From Amoebophrya sp. A120 (Eukaryota > Sar > Dinophyceae > Syndiniales > Amoebophryaceae): a stretch of 64,000 bases of DNA. The stretch covers positions 5,458,690-5,522,689 of the forward strand of contig CAJINV010000005.1 of NCBI GenBank assembly GCA_905178155.1, in the 5' to 3' direction. Numbering within the stretch: the first letter of the stretch is position 1; every line of letters starts with the position of its first letter. Position numbers and translations under genes: made by a program. A model generated the notes under the pieces. It worked only from the letters and a program-made list of their open reading frames with translations. It was not told where the DNA came from and made no database searches. This document shows positions 32,793 through 42,482 of this stretch, piece by piece.

Positions 32793-32890
32793 AGAGGCGA
32801 GCACGCAATTGATTTTTGATCCGCGCTGCACAGTTACTTGCCCGCCCGAACAAGTCGGGGGCGCCCGACTGATTTTTGAGCCGCTCTGGG
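32762..32890 (+). repeat. Two-copy tandem repeat of about 58 bases
   Basis: ACAGTTACTCGCCCGCC...TTGATTTTTGATCCGC is followed by ACAGTTACTTGCCCGCC...CTGATTTTTGAGCCGC. Confidence 0.7.
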
Positions 32891-32892
32891 GG

Positions 32893-33838
32893 GCTTTCCC
32901 TGTGCAGGGGTGGCTGCGTATTTTAGTGCGCCGCGCGCACCTGGCCCTCTTCACGCGCAAGCGCGCTCTTACATGTGGGCCGCCCCCCTTCCGGTCTTTG
33001 TGGGCGCTTGGGGCGCGTGGACCTTCCTCGTGGCCGTTTGGTCCGCGGGGCCGCCTCTTCATTCACAGGCGCGCGCCCGATCTGGGCGGGGGAGGGTGGG
33101 CGCCAACGGAGACGGGAAAAGCAAGTAAGTCTGTCGCCTTTTTGCTGTGTCTGTTCTGGTCGCAGGCCCCATTCTTGGTTCTTGGCCAGCCTCGGTGGGG
33201 GGCAGGCATCGCTATGAATGACACATATGCCGATCACTGCCCGGCGCGCATTGCCGGGCGGCAGCGACGAGTAAGCTTTCTTGCCCGCGCCGACCGCTCG
33301 TTCGTATGTTTTTTCGCTCTGAGGGACTGAGAGATCGCGTATGGGCGAGGCCTTTGAAGGAGGGCCCCCTCGGCGGAACGGTGTCCGGGCCGGCCGGGCT
33401 CCTCGGCGCGGCAGCTTGTTGGCCTGGTGGCTCTTACCCCCTCGCGACTCGAAGAGCCCCACTAGCGGTCGCGCCGCGAGCGGCCGGCACACAGGCAGTG
33501 TGTGGCCTTGGGGGGGGGCGCGTTAGTTTGGGCGCCGTTTTGTGTCGTTGGCCGGCGCGGGGAACTTGGCCTGTTTAGCTGAGTAGGTCGGAGTTTGACG
33601 CATGCAGGCGGCGGCCGCCGTGCGTGGGCCCCTACTTGATTTTGGCTGCGGACCTCTGCTCGCACACCAGAGCGAAGGGGGCCTGGCGTTTCCGCTTTGA
33701 TATGATTGCTTCCAAGCCATGGAAGCCGGCCCCCGCCCGCCTTCGCGCGTGGCTTTTCGTGTTTGTGGTCCTTCGCCCGTCGCAAGGTAGCCCAGGCCGT
33801 TTGCATTTTGTTAGCCCGGCCCCGTGGGCCCTTGATAA
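32893..33838. other. GC-rich stretch without a supported gene
   Basis: Open frames exist on both strands, as expected from high GC. None shows continuity with neighbours or a recognisable motif. Confidence 0.5.
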
Positions 33839-34798
33839 GTGCCCCCCTCGGCCCGTGATAAGTGCCGCACATATGTCATCCCACCCACTGCAAATAAAAC
33901 AGGCGAAATTGTGCTGTTGCGGCAGAAGTACCTGCACCGGCTCCGCACCGAGCCCCCCCCCAACGCACCCCACTCGGACGTTGAACAATTCGGAGAGCAT
34001 ATCAAATGGGCGCAGGACGCCCAGGAGTTGCGGACAAACTGGAAGAGGGCGGGCCTCAGAGGCCTGATAAGTCGTGGCGACGGAACCTACCAATGGATGT
34101 TGGACCCTCGCGAACAAGCGGCCAGCTCCGCCGCAGCAGTTGCGCCGCAGCCTCCAATGGCCGCGCAACAACAGCCGCAGCAACCTCTACAGCCGCAGCA
34201 ACAACACCCGCAGCAACAACAGCCGCAGCAACCTCTACAGCCGCAGCAACGACACCCGCAGCAACAACAGCCGCAGCAACCTCTACAGCCGCAGCAACGA
34301 CACCCGCAGCAACAACAGCCGCCGCAACCTCTACAGCCGCAGCAACGACACCAGCCGCAGCAAAATGGACTTGCTCCTCCGCCTGGACTTGTTCGCCCGC
34401 GTCTCCTGCCGCTTGCGGCTCTCACGCCTGCGCCACAGCCACAGCCGCAGCTACAGCTGCCGCAACCTCCGCAAGGACCGCAAGCCCCTTTCCAGTTCCC
34501 GCTACCGCAGGGTAATCCCGCTTTCCAAAGAGGCAACAATGCGTGGCCTCAAGGGCTGCCGCTGGACTTCACTCAACAACAACAACAACAGCCGCCTGCC
34601 GGTGCTGGCCAGAGTGTCTGGCGGCACGAGGCTCTTTCGGCGAGCAGCTTCCTGGTGGAGGAAGAGACTTCGAATTATCCAACAGAACAAAGGCGCACCC
34701 ACATCAGAAAAAGAAAAGCGAGTTTGCGTTTTTGCATTCGTATGAAGACGGAAAACGTTGTGACGCAGAGCGCACTTTGGCGTGACGCGTTTTGGTGA
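33839..34798 (+). CDS. Pro/Gln-rich protein, 5' end uncertain
   Basis: A 319-codon frame ends with TGA. It has no ATG near its beginning, so a 5' exon is probably missing (CAAATAAAACAG at 33891-33902 could be an acceptor). The first about 85 residues look globular (LLRQKYLHRLRTEPPPN, GTYQWMLDPREQAA). Residues about 105-180 are a 16-residue repeat (PQQPLQPQQRHPQQQQ) in about four copies. The rest is Pro/Gln-rich with a basic C-terminus. No function is recognised. Confidence 0.6.
   Translation: MPPSARDKCRTYVIPPTANKTGEIVLLRQKYLHRLRTEPPPNAPHSDVEQFGEHIKWAQDAQELRTNWKRAGLRGLISRGDGTYQWMLDPREQAASSAAAVAPQPPMAAQQQPQQPLQPQQQHPQQQQPQQPLQPQQRHPQQQQPQQPLQPQQRHPQQQQPPQPLQPQQRHQPQQNGLAPPPGLVRPRLLPLAALTPAPQPQPQLQLPQPPQGPQAPFQFPLPQGNPAFQRGNNAWPQGLPLDFTQQQQQQPPAGAGQSVWRHEALSASSFLVEEETSNYPTEQRRTHIRKRKASLRFCIRMKTENVVTQSALWRDAFW
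34160..34365 (+). repeat. 48-bp coding minisatellite
   Basis: About four units of CAGCAACCTCTACAGCCGCA plus 28 bases encode the 16-residue Pro/Gln repeat. The third unit has a CCG for CAG change. Confidence 0.88.
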
Positions 34799-35327
34799 AT
34801 GTGAGGGGCATCTCCAGGCACCCTCGACAAAGCGCGCCACCCTGGTGAATAGTCAAAAAGAACAGCAGCGCATTTTTGTTTTTTTTTTTTGCTGGTAAAA
34901 ATATGGTTATGGGCGCCCTTTTACTTTTCTGCAGAATAAGGAGCCGGGCGAACAAGGGGGCGCCGCGCAGCTGCAGGACGGGCGGGGAAAAACGGTATTA
35001 GGGTGCACACCCCCCCCTCTTCTTTCATGCAAAATGCCTATTATTAATTTAAAATTAAAATTTACGCCACCTTGCCTGTGCGCTGGGTGCGGGTGTCCAC
35101 TACATGGCGATACACGATGATGACCTTGCCCTTTGGCACTGTGGCGCTGGGTGTAGGTGTCAACTACATGATGATGACGGTGATGATGGCACTGTTTGCG
35201 TGACATGTTCTGGCAGTCCAATTAACACGACACTCCTGTCCAGATTTGTCATTGCAAAACCTGTAGTCTTTTTCTTGACCACCATCCCGAGCCCGACGTT
35301 TGTGTTGTTGCTCATGCACTACAACAA
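34799..35327. other. Spacer
   Basis: A short tandem similarity (CACTGTGGCGCTGGGTGTAGG-like, around 35080 and 35140) is present. No gene or introner is seen. Confidence 0.5.
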
Positions 35328-36909
35328 ATGAGGGGGAGCGGGAGTTGTGCACTTTCATACGTGGGGGACCCGCAACGGGAAGAAGTTGCAGGGACGGCCA
35401 GCAACTTCCACGATTATCAAATGCAAAAATGTAGCCTGGGTCTGGGGGGGTCAAACTTGTGATGCTGCTTCTCCAAAAAAATCATGATATTGCCTGAGCA
35501 GCAAGAGAAGACGTCGAGTTTTTGCTACACGGGAGGCGCGGCAGTTCTCATACGGGCGTGTAAGGAGGCATCAAGAAGCACTCAGAAAATCTGTGAGGCT
35601 ACTTTTAGGGAATATATACATTCCGGACGTCAACAACAGCAAAATCTGCATGACAAGTTGCAACCTCCCAGACCCAGACGCAAACATGGTTGCAATGCAT
35701 ATTAACGATGTTGCTCCGGACGCGGCGCCCGCGGCCGCGGTTATTTCGTCTTTCGTCGAAACCATCGCTGAACCTGAAACCAACCACCTTGACGAGTATC
35801 AAATGCAAAATTGTCTGGGTCTGGAAAGGTGTGACTTGTGATGCTGCTTTAGGATTCCGAAAGAAATTGTATTTTGCGTGAGTAGCAAGTGGAGACGTCT
35901 AGTTTTTGTTACGCGGGAACGGCATTTCTCATTACGTGGGTAGTCATCAAAAAGAAGAAGAACTCAAAAAATCTGTGATGCTGGTCAGTACATCACGGAC
36001 GTCACGGGCATATATGTAAAATCTGCATGACAGGTAGAAGTTGCAACTACCTTCCAGATCAGCCGGAAATATTTGCAATGCATAGCGAAGCTGTTGCTCC
36101 GGGTCCGGACGCGACGCCCGCTGGCGCAGTTTCGTCCTTCGTTGAAACCATCGCTGGCGCAGACGGAAATCCCGCGGCAGAAAAGTTGCCCTCGTCATTG
36201 CAGACGATATGAAGTGCAAATATCCCTGGATGTCTGGAGGAATGCAGCTTGTGATGCTGCATTTGGATTTCAAAAAAATCTGTATTGCATGAGCAGCAAA
36301 GGGAGCGCATTTTTTGCTACTTACGCGGTAGTAGGGGTATTTGTCATGCGGAATAGGCATCAAGAAGCCGTCAAAAAATGTGTGATGCTATCGCATGCAT
36401 CACAGATCGATCATGGCTCATGCAACACGTGCGTGACAAGTCTCAGAATCTTCCAGTGACCCAGAGGACATTTTTACAGTTGATAGACGACCGAAGAAAG
36501 CAAGTTCCTGGCGCCGCGCAAGGAGGCCGTGGCGAGTCATCTGTGGTCCTTCTTCTTGGACGACTCGGCGAAAGCGGGCGCAGACCACGCGCTATCCTGT
36601 GCAAAAGTGTCTGGGTCTGGAAGATTGGAACTTGTGATGCGAACTTTGGACTCTAGAAAAATCTGTATTGCATGACCAGCAAGAGGAGGCTAGTTTGTGC
36701 TACGCGGGGAGGGCGTTTGTTATGCGGAGTAGGCATCAGGAAGCCCTCTCAAAATCGGAGATGCGCGGTCGTGCATTACAGACATCCTGGGTCATGCAAA
36801 ACATGCATGACAAATCTCAGAATCTTCCAGACCCAGACACTTTTACATTTGATATTACGTGCCTTCAGCGGACGACGAAAACGACGAACCGCACGACAGT
36901 ACGGCGTGA
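35328..36909 (+). CDS. Hypothetical 146-residue protein with duplicated exon, 4 introners
   Basis: Exons 35328-35414, 35710-35796, 36090-36207, 36491-36592 and 36863-36909 sum to 441 nt, 147 codons with TGA. The start is the ATG beginning MRGSGSC. Exons 2 and 3 encode related segments (VAPDAAPAAAVISSFVETIA and VAPGPDATPAGAVSSFVETI) and each follows a family B introner, so exon and introner were duplicated together. The C-terminus is acidic (DDENDEPHDSTA). The window's first exon encodes a similar SSSFVETT, a possible relative. No function is recognised. Confidence 0.72.
35415..35704. mobile_element. Introner, family B
   Basis: TSD ACGAT is identical on both sides if the right end is read as GCATATTA, 3 bases longer than usual; 290 bp. 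Confidence 0.88.
35797..36084. mobile_element. Introner, family B
   Basis: Flanks ACGAG/GCGAA; 288 bp. Interior similar to the preceding element, consistent with tandem duplication. Confidence 0.88.
36208..36485. mobile_element. Introner, family B
   Basis: TSD GACGA is identical on both sides; 278 bp. Confidence 0.93.
36593..36857. mobile_element. Introner, family B
   Basis: TSD CGCGC/CGTGC, one mismatch, with the right end GATATTA; 265 bp. Confidence 0.86.
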
Positions 36910-37239
36910 GGAAGATGGAACTGGACGTATGAATTGCAAGACAAAGCATCGTATTAGTATAACCAGCCATGCTCCGGCTACCGCCGGAGCGCAAGGCTGT
37001 TTGGCCGGGTCTGAACTGCTTGCGGACCGGACCACAGCGACATACATACTCATGCCCCCACAGAACTCTCTGCGCGCTTCTCGCGCCTAAGGGCGCTCTG
37101 CGCAGGGAGGAGCTACCGCGAGCACTGGGGCAGAACAGGACGCACCTAGGTGCCACACCAATCCGCTACGCATGCCTTTCGTTAATCAAGATGAACCACG
37201 AACCCCGCCCCATTCCCCGGCTTCGCTACTTTTTCAATG

Positions 37240-37383
37240 NNNNNNNNNNNNNNNNNNNNNNNNNNNNNNNNNNNNNNNNNNNNNNNNNNNNNNNNNNNNN
37301 NNNNNNNNNNNNNNNNNNNNNNNNNNNNNNNNNNNNNNNNNNNNNNNNNNNNNNNNNNNNNNNNNNNNNNNNNNNNNNNNNNN
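37240..37383. other. Assembly gap (Ns)
   Basis: The 144 Ns fall in the repetitive cargo of the introner. By comparison with 56520-56680 the missing part should be the CACCCTCTCGCG-type minisatellite. Confidence 0.95.
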
Positions 37384-37499
37384 GGTGCGCGAGAGGGTGG
37401 CAGGGACAAACGCCGCACCAAACAAGTCCGCGAAGAGCCTGCAATGCTGAATATGGGGACTGCCATGCGGATTCGCGCCCGCCACTTTGTGTCTTTACC

Positions 37500-37890
37500 C
37501 TCTCACAGACCTCTCGCAGACCCTCTTTTTTACCTCTTTTGGGGGTCCCCGCTAATAGTCCGGCTATACTCGCGGGCAGAGGTCGACAGAGGTGGCCCAG
37601 AGGTTGCCGAGAGGGTGCGCGAGAGGTTGGCCCTTATTCGCGCCACCTCTCTCGACCTCTGTCGACCTCTCGCGCCCCCTTTTTTTGACCTCTCTGCACC
37701 CTCTGAGGCACTTAGGCGCCGCCTTAAGGTGGGGCCTTCAGCTGGCTATACTCGCGCACCCTCTCGCCGACCCTCTCGAAAGGGGTCCCGCGCCACCTCT
37801 CCACCTCTGTCGACCTCTTTTTTACCTCTTTTGGCCTCTTTTTGACCTCTCGGCCACCTCTTGTTTACCCTCTGTCTACCTCTTTTTTCG
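37500..37890. repeat. CACCTCT/GAGAGG-rich cargo minisatellite
   Basis: Irregular repeats of GACCTCT, CACCTCT and CACCCTCT, with a short stretch in the opposite sense (GAGAGGGTGCGCGAGAGG). The Cys/Pro/Leu and Arg/Glu runs it gives in six frames are artefacts. Confidence 0.88.
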
Positions 37891-38402
37891 CATGAATATA
37901 ATATATAAGTAAATCGCATGACAAATCTCCTCAGCATGAGAAATAGAATTTGTAATGCGGATTCAACTTGAGAAAGGAACTTGTAATGCATGAATGCGAT
38001 TAGTACCACTACGATACTTTTGCACAGGATAGGAGGACAACTACAACCGTTTGCCTTTGTTTTGATGTTCAATCATGTGTTTTTATTTTTTGTTCGTATT
38101 GTTTTCCAAGGTCCAGAAGCTCGACAAAATAAAAAGTTTTCGAAAAAAAAGTAAAGAACTTACCAAAAAGCTCCTATTAAATTAAAAGCGCTTCTGTTCG
38201 GAAGAAGCAAGGCACGTAAAACTAAAAGCTGCAAAAGCGCCGTTTATTCATCATATACACCGCTAAAACGTACTATTTTTGTCGGCCATCAAGTAAAAAA
38301 AGTAGGCCGTTCTTGATTCCAGCTGCCGCCGGACGAGATGTATTTGAATTTGAAAATATTGCTTTTTACAGGATGCATGAAATTGAAATTATACAAGTTA
38401 GT

Positions 38403-39855
38403 ATGAGGAGGCCTCACAACATTCGTATGAAAGGTTCAGGCGGGAAATCCTCAAAGTGGAAATAGTTTTTAATTGCAAAAAATGAACCTTCAGTTGAACT
38501 TGAAGCGCCCACTTCTAGGCAGAGCATGACAAACTTCCCGGGCACTCGAGGCATCTCTGTCATTCTGGATTATAATGTAAAGGGGCCTGCTGACCCTTCT
38601 CACTCTCGTGCTAATCAGCACTCCAATTCTTAACCCGGCGTAGAAAGACAAATACAAAAATATTCGGCCTTCGTTGCGTCCTCTGCAGTCATCATGCGTC
38701 GCAAATTGATATTTCCACTTTGGAGATTTCCATTCTGAGGCTTTCATACATCGCGGCATCTGCATCGTCCCGGTTCCGCGGCTATCAAATGTAAAAATGT
38801 CTGGGTCTAGAAGAATGCAAGTTTGTCATGCTTGTCTGGCATGACTCTTAAATCTGTCATGCACATTACCAAAGAGCCCCACTTTTCTGTCATGCAGAAA
38901 CGTAGTTGGTCATGCAGAATAGGCAACACCTAGAAGCTCAGAAACTTGTCATGCTGAGCCAGCAATTGTGGCCTCCTCATGATATGCCACACAGCGTCAC
39001 AAGTTTCCAGACCCAGACACTTTTACACTTGATAGCGGCCATCGCAGAAAGAGGGACGCAGGGTTCTATCCTGAGTAAGAACTACGTCCCCACATGCACA
39101 TTTGCATCTGAAGAAAAATCTGTATCGCAAAAGAGGAATTCGGAGTGGTGTTCTGGGAAGATTTGTAATGCTGTATAACAGGAAGATGAGCAGCCGTGTT
39201 TGTGATGCTGCTGTCCTTGCTAGTAAAGGTAAACTGCACTACACTACACCTACACCTACAGAAGATAGAAACTTGTCATGCATAAGAACTCGGAAATAAA
39301 CTTGGAGATTTGTGTTGCAGATTTACCAGCTTGGCTATAGGGCGGGGACGTTTTTACTCAGGATAGGGCTTGGTTAAGGTTTTAAATACAAGAGCTTGCT
39401 TTTTTTACGAAGTAGAACAAGATGAAATACCAAATACAAGTACAACTACGAGAAGCACTTCTACCATCCAAGCGAGGTGGGCCGCGCTTGCTTCGCTTTC
39501 GATTTGTTTCGGGTTTATTTTTACAAAAGTATGTAGGTTCATCTATTTGTTTCTAATTTACTTCCCAACTCGACCAGAATTTTCCACGATGAACCAGTAC
39601 AAGTGTGGAGGTTTACTATTTATTTTCAGAGTTTGGGTTTGGAGGTGTTTTCAGGGTTTGGGTTTGGAGGTGTTTTCAGGGTTTGGGTCAGTGGCCTCGT
39701 CGGGGGTCTTGGTTGCCTCGTCAGGTTTATTTTTATCCTCGTCAGGCAATTTTTATCCTCGGCGGGCTTTTTTCCAAGAACAGGTAGGAGCTTACTTCTA
39801 CTTGTTTCTTACCATGCGTTTAGGTCCATGCACTCCTGTCGGTCTGAAATATTGA
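38403..39855 (+). CDS. Hypothetical 187-residue membrane-type protein, 3 introners
   Basis: Exons 38403-38425, 38754-38782, 39040-39066 and 39371-39855 total 564 nt, 188 codons with TGA. The first three exons are 23-29 nt long. The long last exon has a hydrophobic segment (LASLSICFGFIFTKVCRFIY and on to FLIYF) that could span a membrane. A Gly/Phe region after it comes from two copies of a 24-bp repeat at 39635-39685. The start is the first ATG in frame; earlier exons are possible. No function is recognised. Confidence 0.6.
38426..38748. mobile_element. Introner, family K
   Basis: Flanks ATTCG/CATCG; 323 bp; similar to 17185-17507. Confidence 0.87.
38783..39034. mobile_element. Introner, family B
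   Basis: TSD GCGGC is identical on both sides; 252 bp. Same orientation as 18235, opposite to 60057. Confidence 0.94.
39067..39365. mobile_element. Introner, family C
   Basis: TIRs clear; flanks GGTTC/GGGCT; 299 bp; frame is kept. Confidence 0.86.
39635..39690 (+). repeat. Two-copy 24-bp coding repeat
   Basis: GGTTTGGGTTTGGAGGTGTT plus TTCA occurs twice in a row, followed by a partial third GGTTTGGG. Confidence 0.85.
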
Positions 39856-40392
39856 GGCCCGTCGCGGAAAAGTAGCAGTAAAAACACAACCAGACGGACG
39901 CGGACCGCGGCAGCTGGGGTAGTTTTTTCCTTTTGATGTGTAAGTATTTTTACTCTCTGTGGTCTTCACGGCTACTGCAAGGTGGTCGAGGTGGTCTATG
40001 GCCGAGGAGTAGAGCAGCCCGTGACGGTTTATTTCACGCTTTTTTTACATAAGTCGTTAGGAAGAAACTACGTCTGTACTTTATTTCTACGAATGCGAAC
40101 GTGACTCATGCTGCCAAGGGAGTTGTAGAAGGGTCTACACGTAGTAGAAGTGGCGCTAATGATATCTTTTGTGTAAGAGCACCAATCTTCGGGGAGAACG
40201 CTATCATTGATATTGAAAACGGCTCTAAAAATTGAACCGTACAGCACTAGTATTGTAGGAGCTCGCCCCGATGGGCTCCTCCTGCCGCAACAACACACAA
40301 TCACAAGAGCTCGAGCGCTGCTTTGATCAAATTTCTTGTTTTCTGCGACAGTTTACAACTACGCCGATGAACACGAAGTAGCCACAGCAAAA

Positions 40393-40634
40393 TATGGGAC
40401 TCTCAAACGTTAACATTCTCAACTGTTACATGATTTGCCATGCGAAATTGCCTTCACCAGAATCGACACCATCAAGCTGCCTCGCATGACAAATTCTCAG
40501 AGGGCCAAACAGGCTGATAGAAGTCGGTGCCAGATCTGTCATGCAAGACGCGCAAGATCCCCCCTATCACTTTTGCCATTCTTGCATCACAAATCTATGT
40601 AACAGTTGAGAACGTAACAGCTGAGAACGCCATA
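40393..40634. mobile_element. Introner, family F
   Basis: TSD CAAAA is identical on both sides; 242 bp. The interior is inverted relative to 8979 and 52156. Confidence 0.93.
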
Positions 40635-40640
40635 CAAAAA

Positions 40641-41024
40641 ATGGATGTCGCAGAACTTCTACTTAAAGACAACATCGATTATAAGGCTTCTTACGTTCTT
40701 TCTATATGGATTGTAAAAATGTCTGGGTCTGGAAGGACGCGAACTTGTCATGCTAAGTCTGGATAGTACATAAATTTGTGCTGCATGATTGCCAAAAGGT
40801 GTCCACTTTTGAACAAGTGTGGAGGCAGTTTGTCATGCAGGATAGACATGATAGGGACTTCGAAGAACCTGTCATGCTAGGTCCTGCATTGCAGACCTCA
40901 TGGGGCACGGAAAATATGCATGACAAGTTTGCAATCTTCCAGACCCAGACATTTTTGCATTTGATATTCTATGAAGTATTTTTATTTCAACACTTTTGAC
41001 AAGTTTACACATTCTTTCACATAA
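40641..41024 (+). CDS. Possible 38-residue protein or 3' exon
   Basis: ATG at 40641 follows the family F introner. Exons 40641-40704 and 40972-41024 join in frame and end TAA. It is short and AT-rich with no homology clue; it may be the tail of a larger unrecognised gene, or chance. Confidence 0.25.
40705..40966. mobile_element. Introner, family B
   Basis: TSD TTCTA is identical on both sides; 262 bp. Confidence 0.93.
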
Positions 41025-41234
41025 TTAATTAATAACTACAACTTTTACTTCCTTCGGGGAGCACTTTTGTACATTATGAGCATTAACTTTGTTTTTTGCA
41101 TAACATATTACAATTACATCACCACTTTTCCGAGTTTTACACATACTCCTGAAAATCAGCTGTACAATCAAAACCACTTATGTCTGTGCATTTTTACTAA
41201 CGAACCCTCCAGAATGTCATAATTTTCAAGAAGT

Positions 41235-41395
41235 TATCACAAGAAAAAGTGTTAACGTTAACGGAATTTGTGATGCAGAAATGCATCACAAGACGTGTCA
41301 GAATTTGTCATGCATAGCATGCATATTGGGCTACATTTGTGATGCATGACTGCAATCTGTGAAAACCGTTAACGTTAACACTTTTTCCTGTGATA
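41235..41395. mobile_element. Introner, family H
   Basis: TSD GAAGT is identical on both sides; 161 bp. Each end carries the self-complementary 12-mer GTTAACGTTAAC. Confidence 0.93.
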
Positions 41396-42148
41396 GAAGT
41401 CGAAAGAATATTACGAACATAAAGCGACCCCGATCGAAAACAACAAGAACTCGAAAATTTTGTTTATCCCCCGGAAGCAGCAGGAGAGGTAGTAATAAGT
41501 AGTAGTTGTCAATAAAGCAGGAGGAATTATAGACAGCTGCAAACTACTAGCAGTAGACTTCGTAGCGACCTGTTACAAAAAACGTCTTGCTTTATTCCCC
41601 GCTCCGTTTTTTCTTTTCTCTCCCTGGCGCCGTCGTGTTTTTTTGTAAAATACCGGTACTGGTGGCACCGTGGGACGGAAATGAAATCCGGAGCGCTGGA
41701 GGAGCTGGTGGTCGTTTGCAGGCAAGAATGTAGTGATGTTGAACAAGAATTGATTTTTAGTGCGAGAATGTAGTGGCTGGTGCTAGTACTTTAACATTAA
41801 CTTCTTGTATCATGATGATGGGGATGAAATAATAAAAGTCCAATCCTTCTTGTTTCTTTGTTGATTTCTCGTCTTTGTTGTCCTCACACCACGACGTTGT
41901 AGGACCACCAGGAACAGATGAAGCTCCAATCGGCCGCGCCGGAGTGAAGAACCTCCTCCAACCGGCGCCCGCCGGAGTGAACAACGCGATGAAATGAAGA
42001 AGAAGAGAAAGAAGAAGAACAAGAAGTCAATCTAATTATCAGAGCTGCAGTATGGCTACTTATCATTCCCATCCACGATATATAAGGGAGCGCCGGCACC
42101 AGGACGGATAGAAATAGATACTTACATCACTACAAACATATTGAAATA

Positions 42149-42482
42149 TATGGGAGTGTCAGGATTGAAATCGACAGAGGTGAAATAGCTTGCAATTAAA
42201 ATCGATACCACTTGGGCCCACAGTTCTTTTTAGTCGGTCCATGACAAATCTTGTCCGTAATATCGGAGGCCAGTTTGTCATTCTGTTTAGGGCAACAAAG
42301 GGCAGCTTCCCTCTGTGATGCTAATCAGCAGCCCAATAATTGCTCTCGACTCTTATCAGCACTACAATCTGCCTCCCTTGTGTCCTCAGCAATAGAGGCA
42401 ATTTCTGCGTTGTTGTATTTTATGCATGACAAACTAGAACTACTATTTCAACTTTGACGACTTCGATCCTGACACATCCATG
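42149..42482. mobile_element. Introner, family D
   Basis: TIRs clear (TATGGGAGTGTCAGG and CCTGACACATCCATG); flanks AAATA/AAGAT; 334 bp. No coding frame across it was found. Confidence 0.82.

Larger units (their letters stand above)
36928..38031. mobile_element. Cargo-bearing introner, family A, 1.1 kb
   Basis: Left end TATGAATTGCAAGACAAAGC, right end CTTTTGCACAGGATA, flanks GGACG/GGAGG. The ends match ordinary 150-230 bp family A elements; about 900 bases of cargo lie inside. The cargo is the reverse complement of that in 55881-56951. It lies just after the TGA of the 35328 gene, probably in its 3' UTR. Confidence 0.87.

Noticed and set aside
37384-37900. Open frames across the CT/GA-rich cargo and Ns
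   Set aside because: They arise from low-complexity DNA within an introner and have no continuity with exons.
41235-41395. Regularly spaced repeats suggesting a CRISPR array
   Set aside because: The repeats are TIRs and scattered short motifs, not uniform repeat-spacer units, and the genome is eukaryotic in structure.
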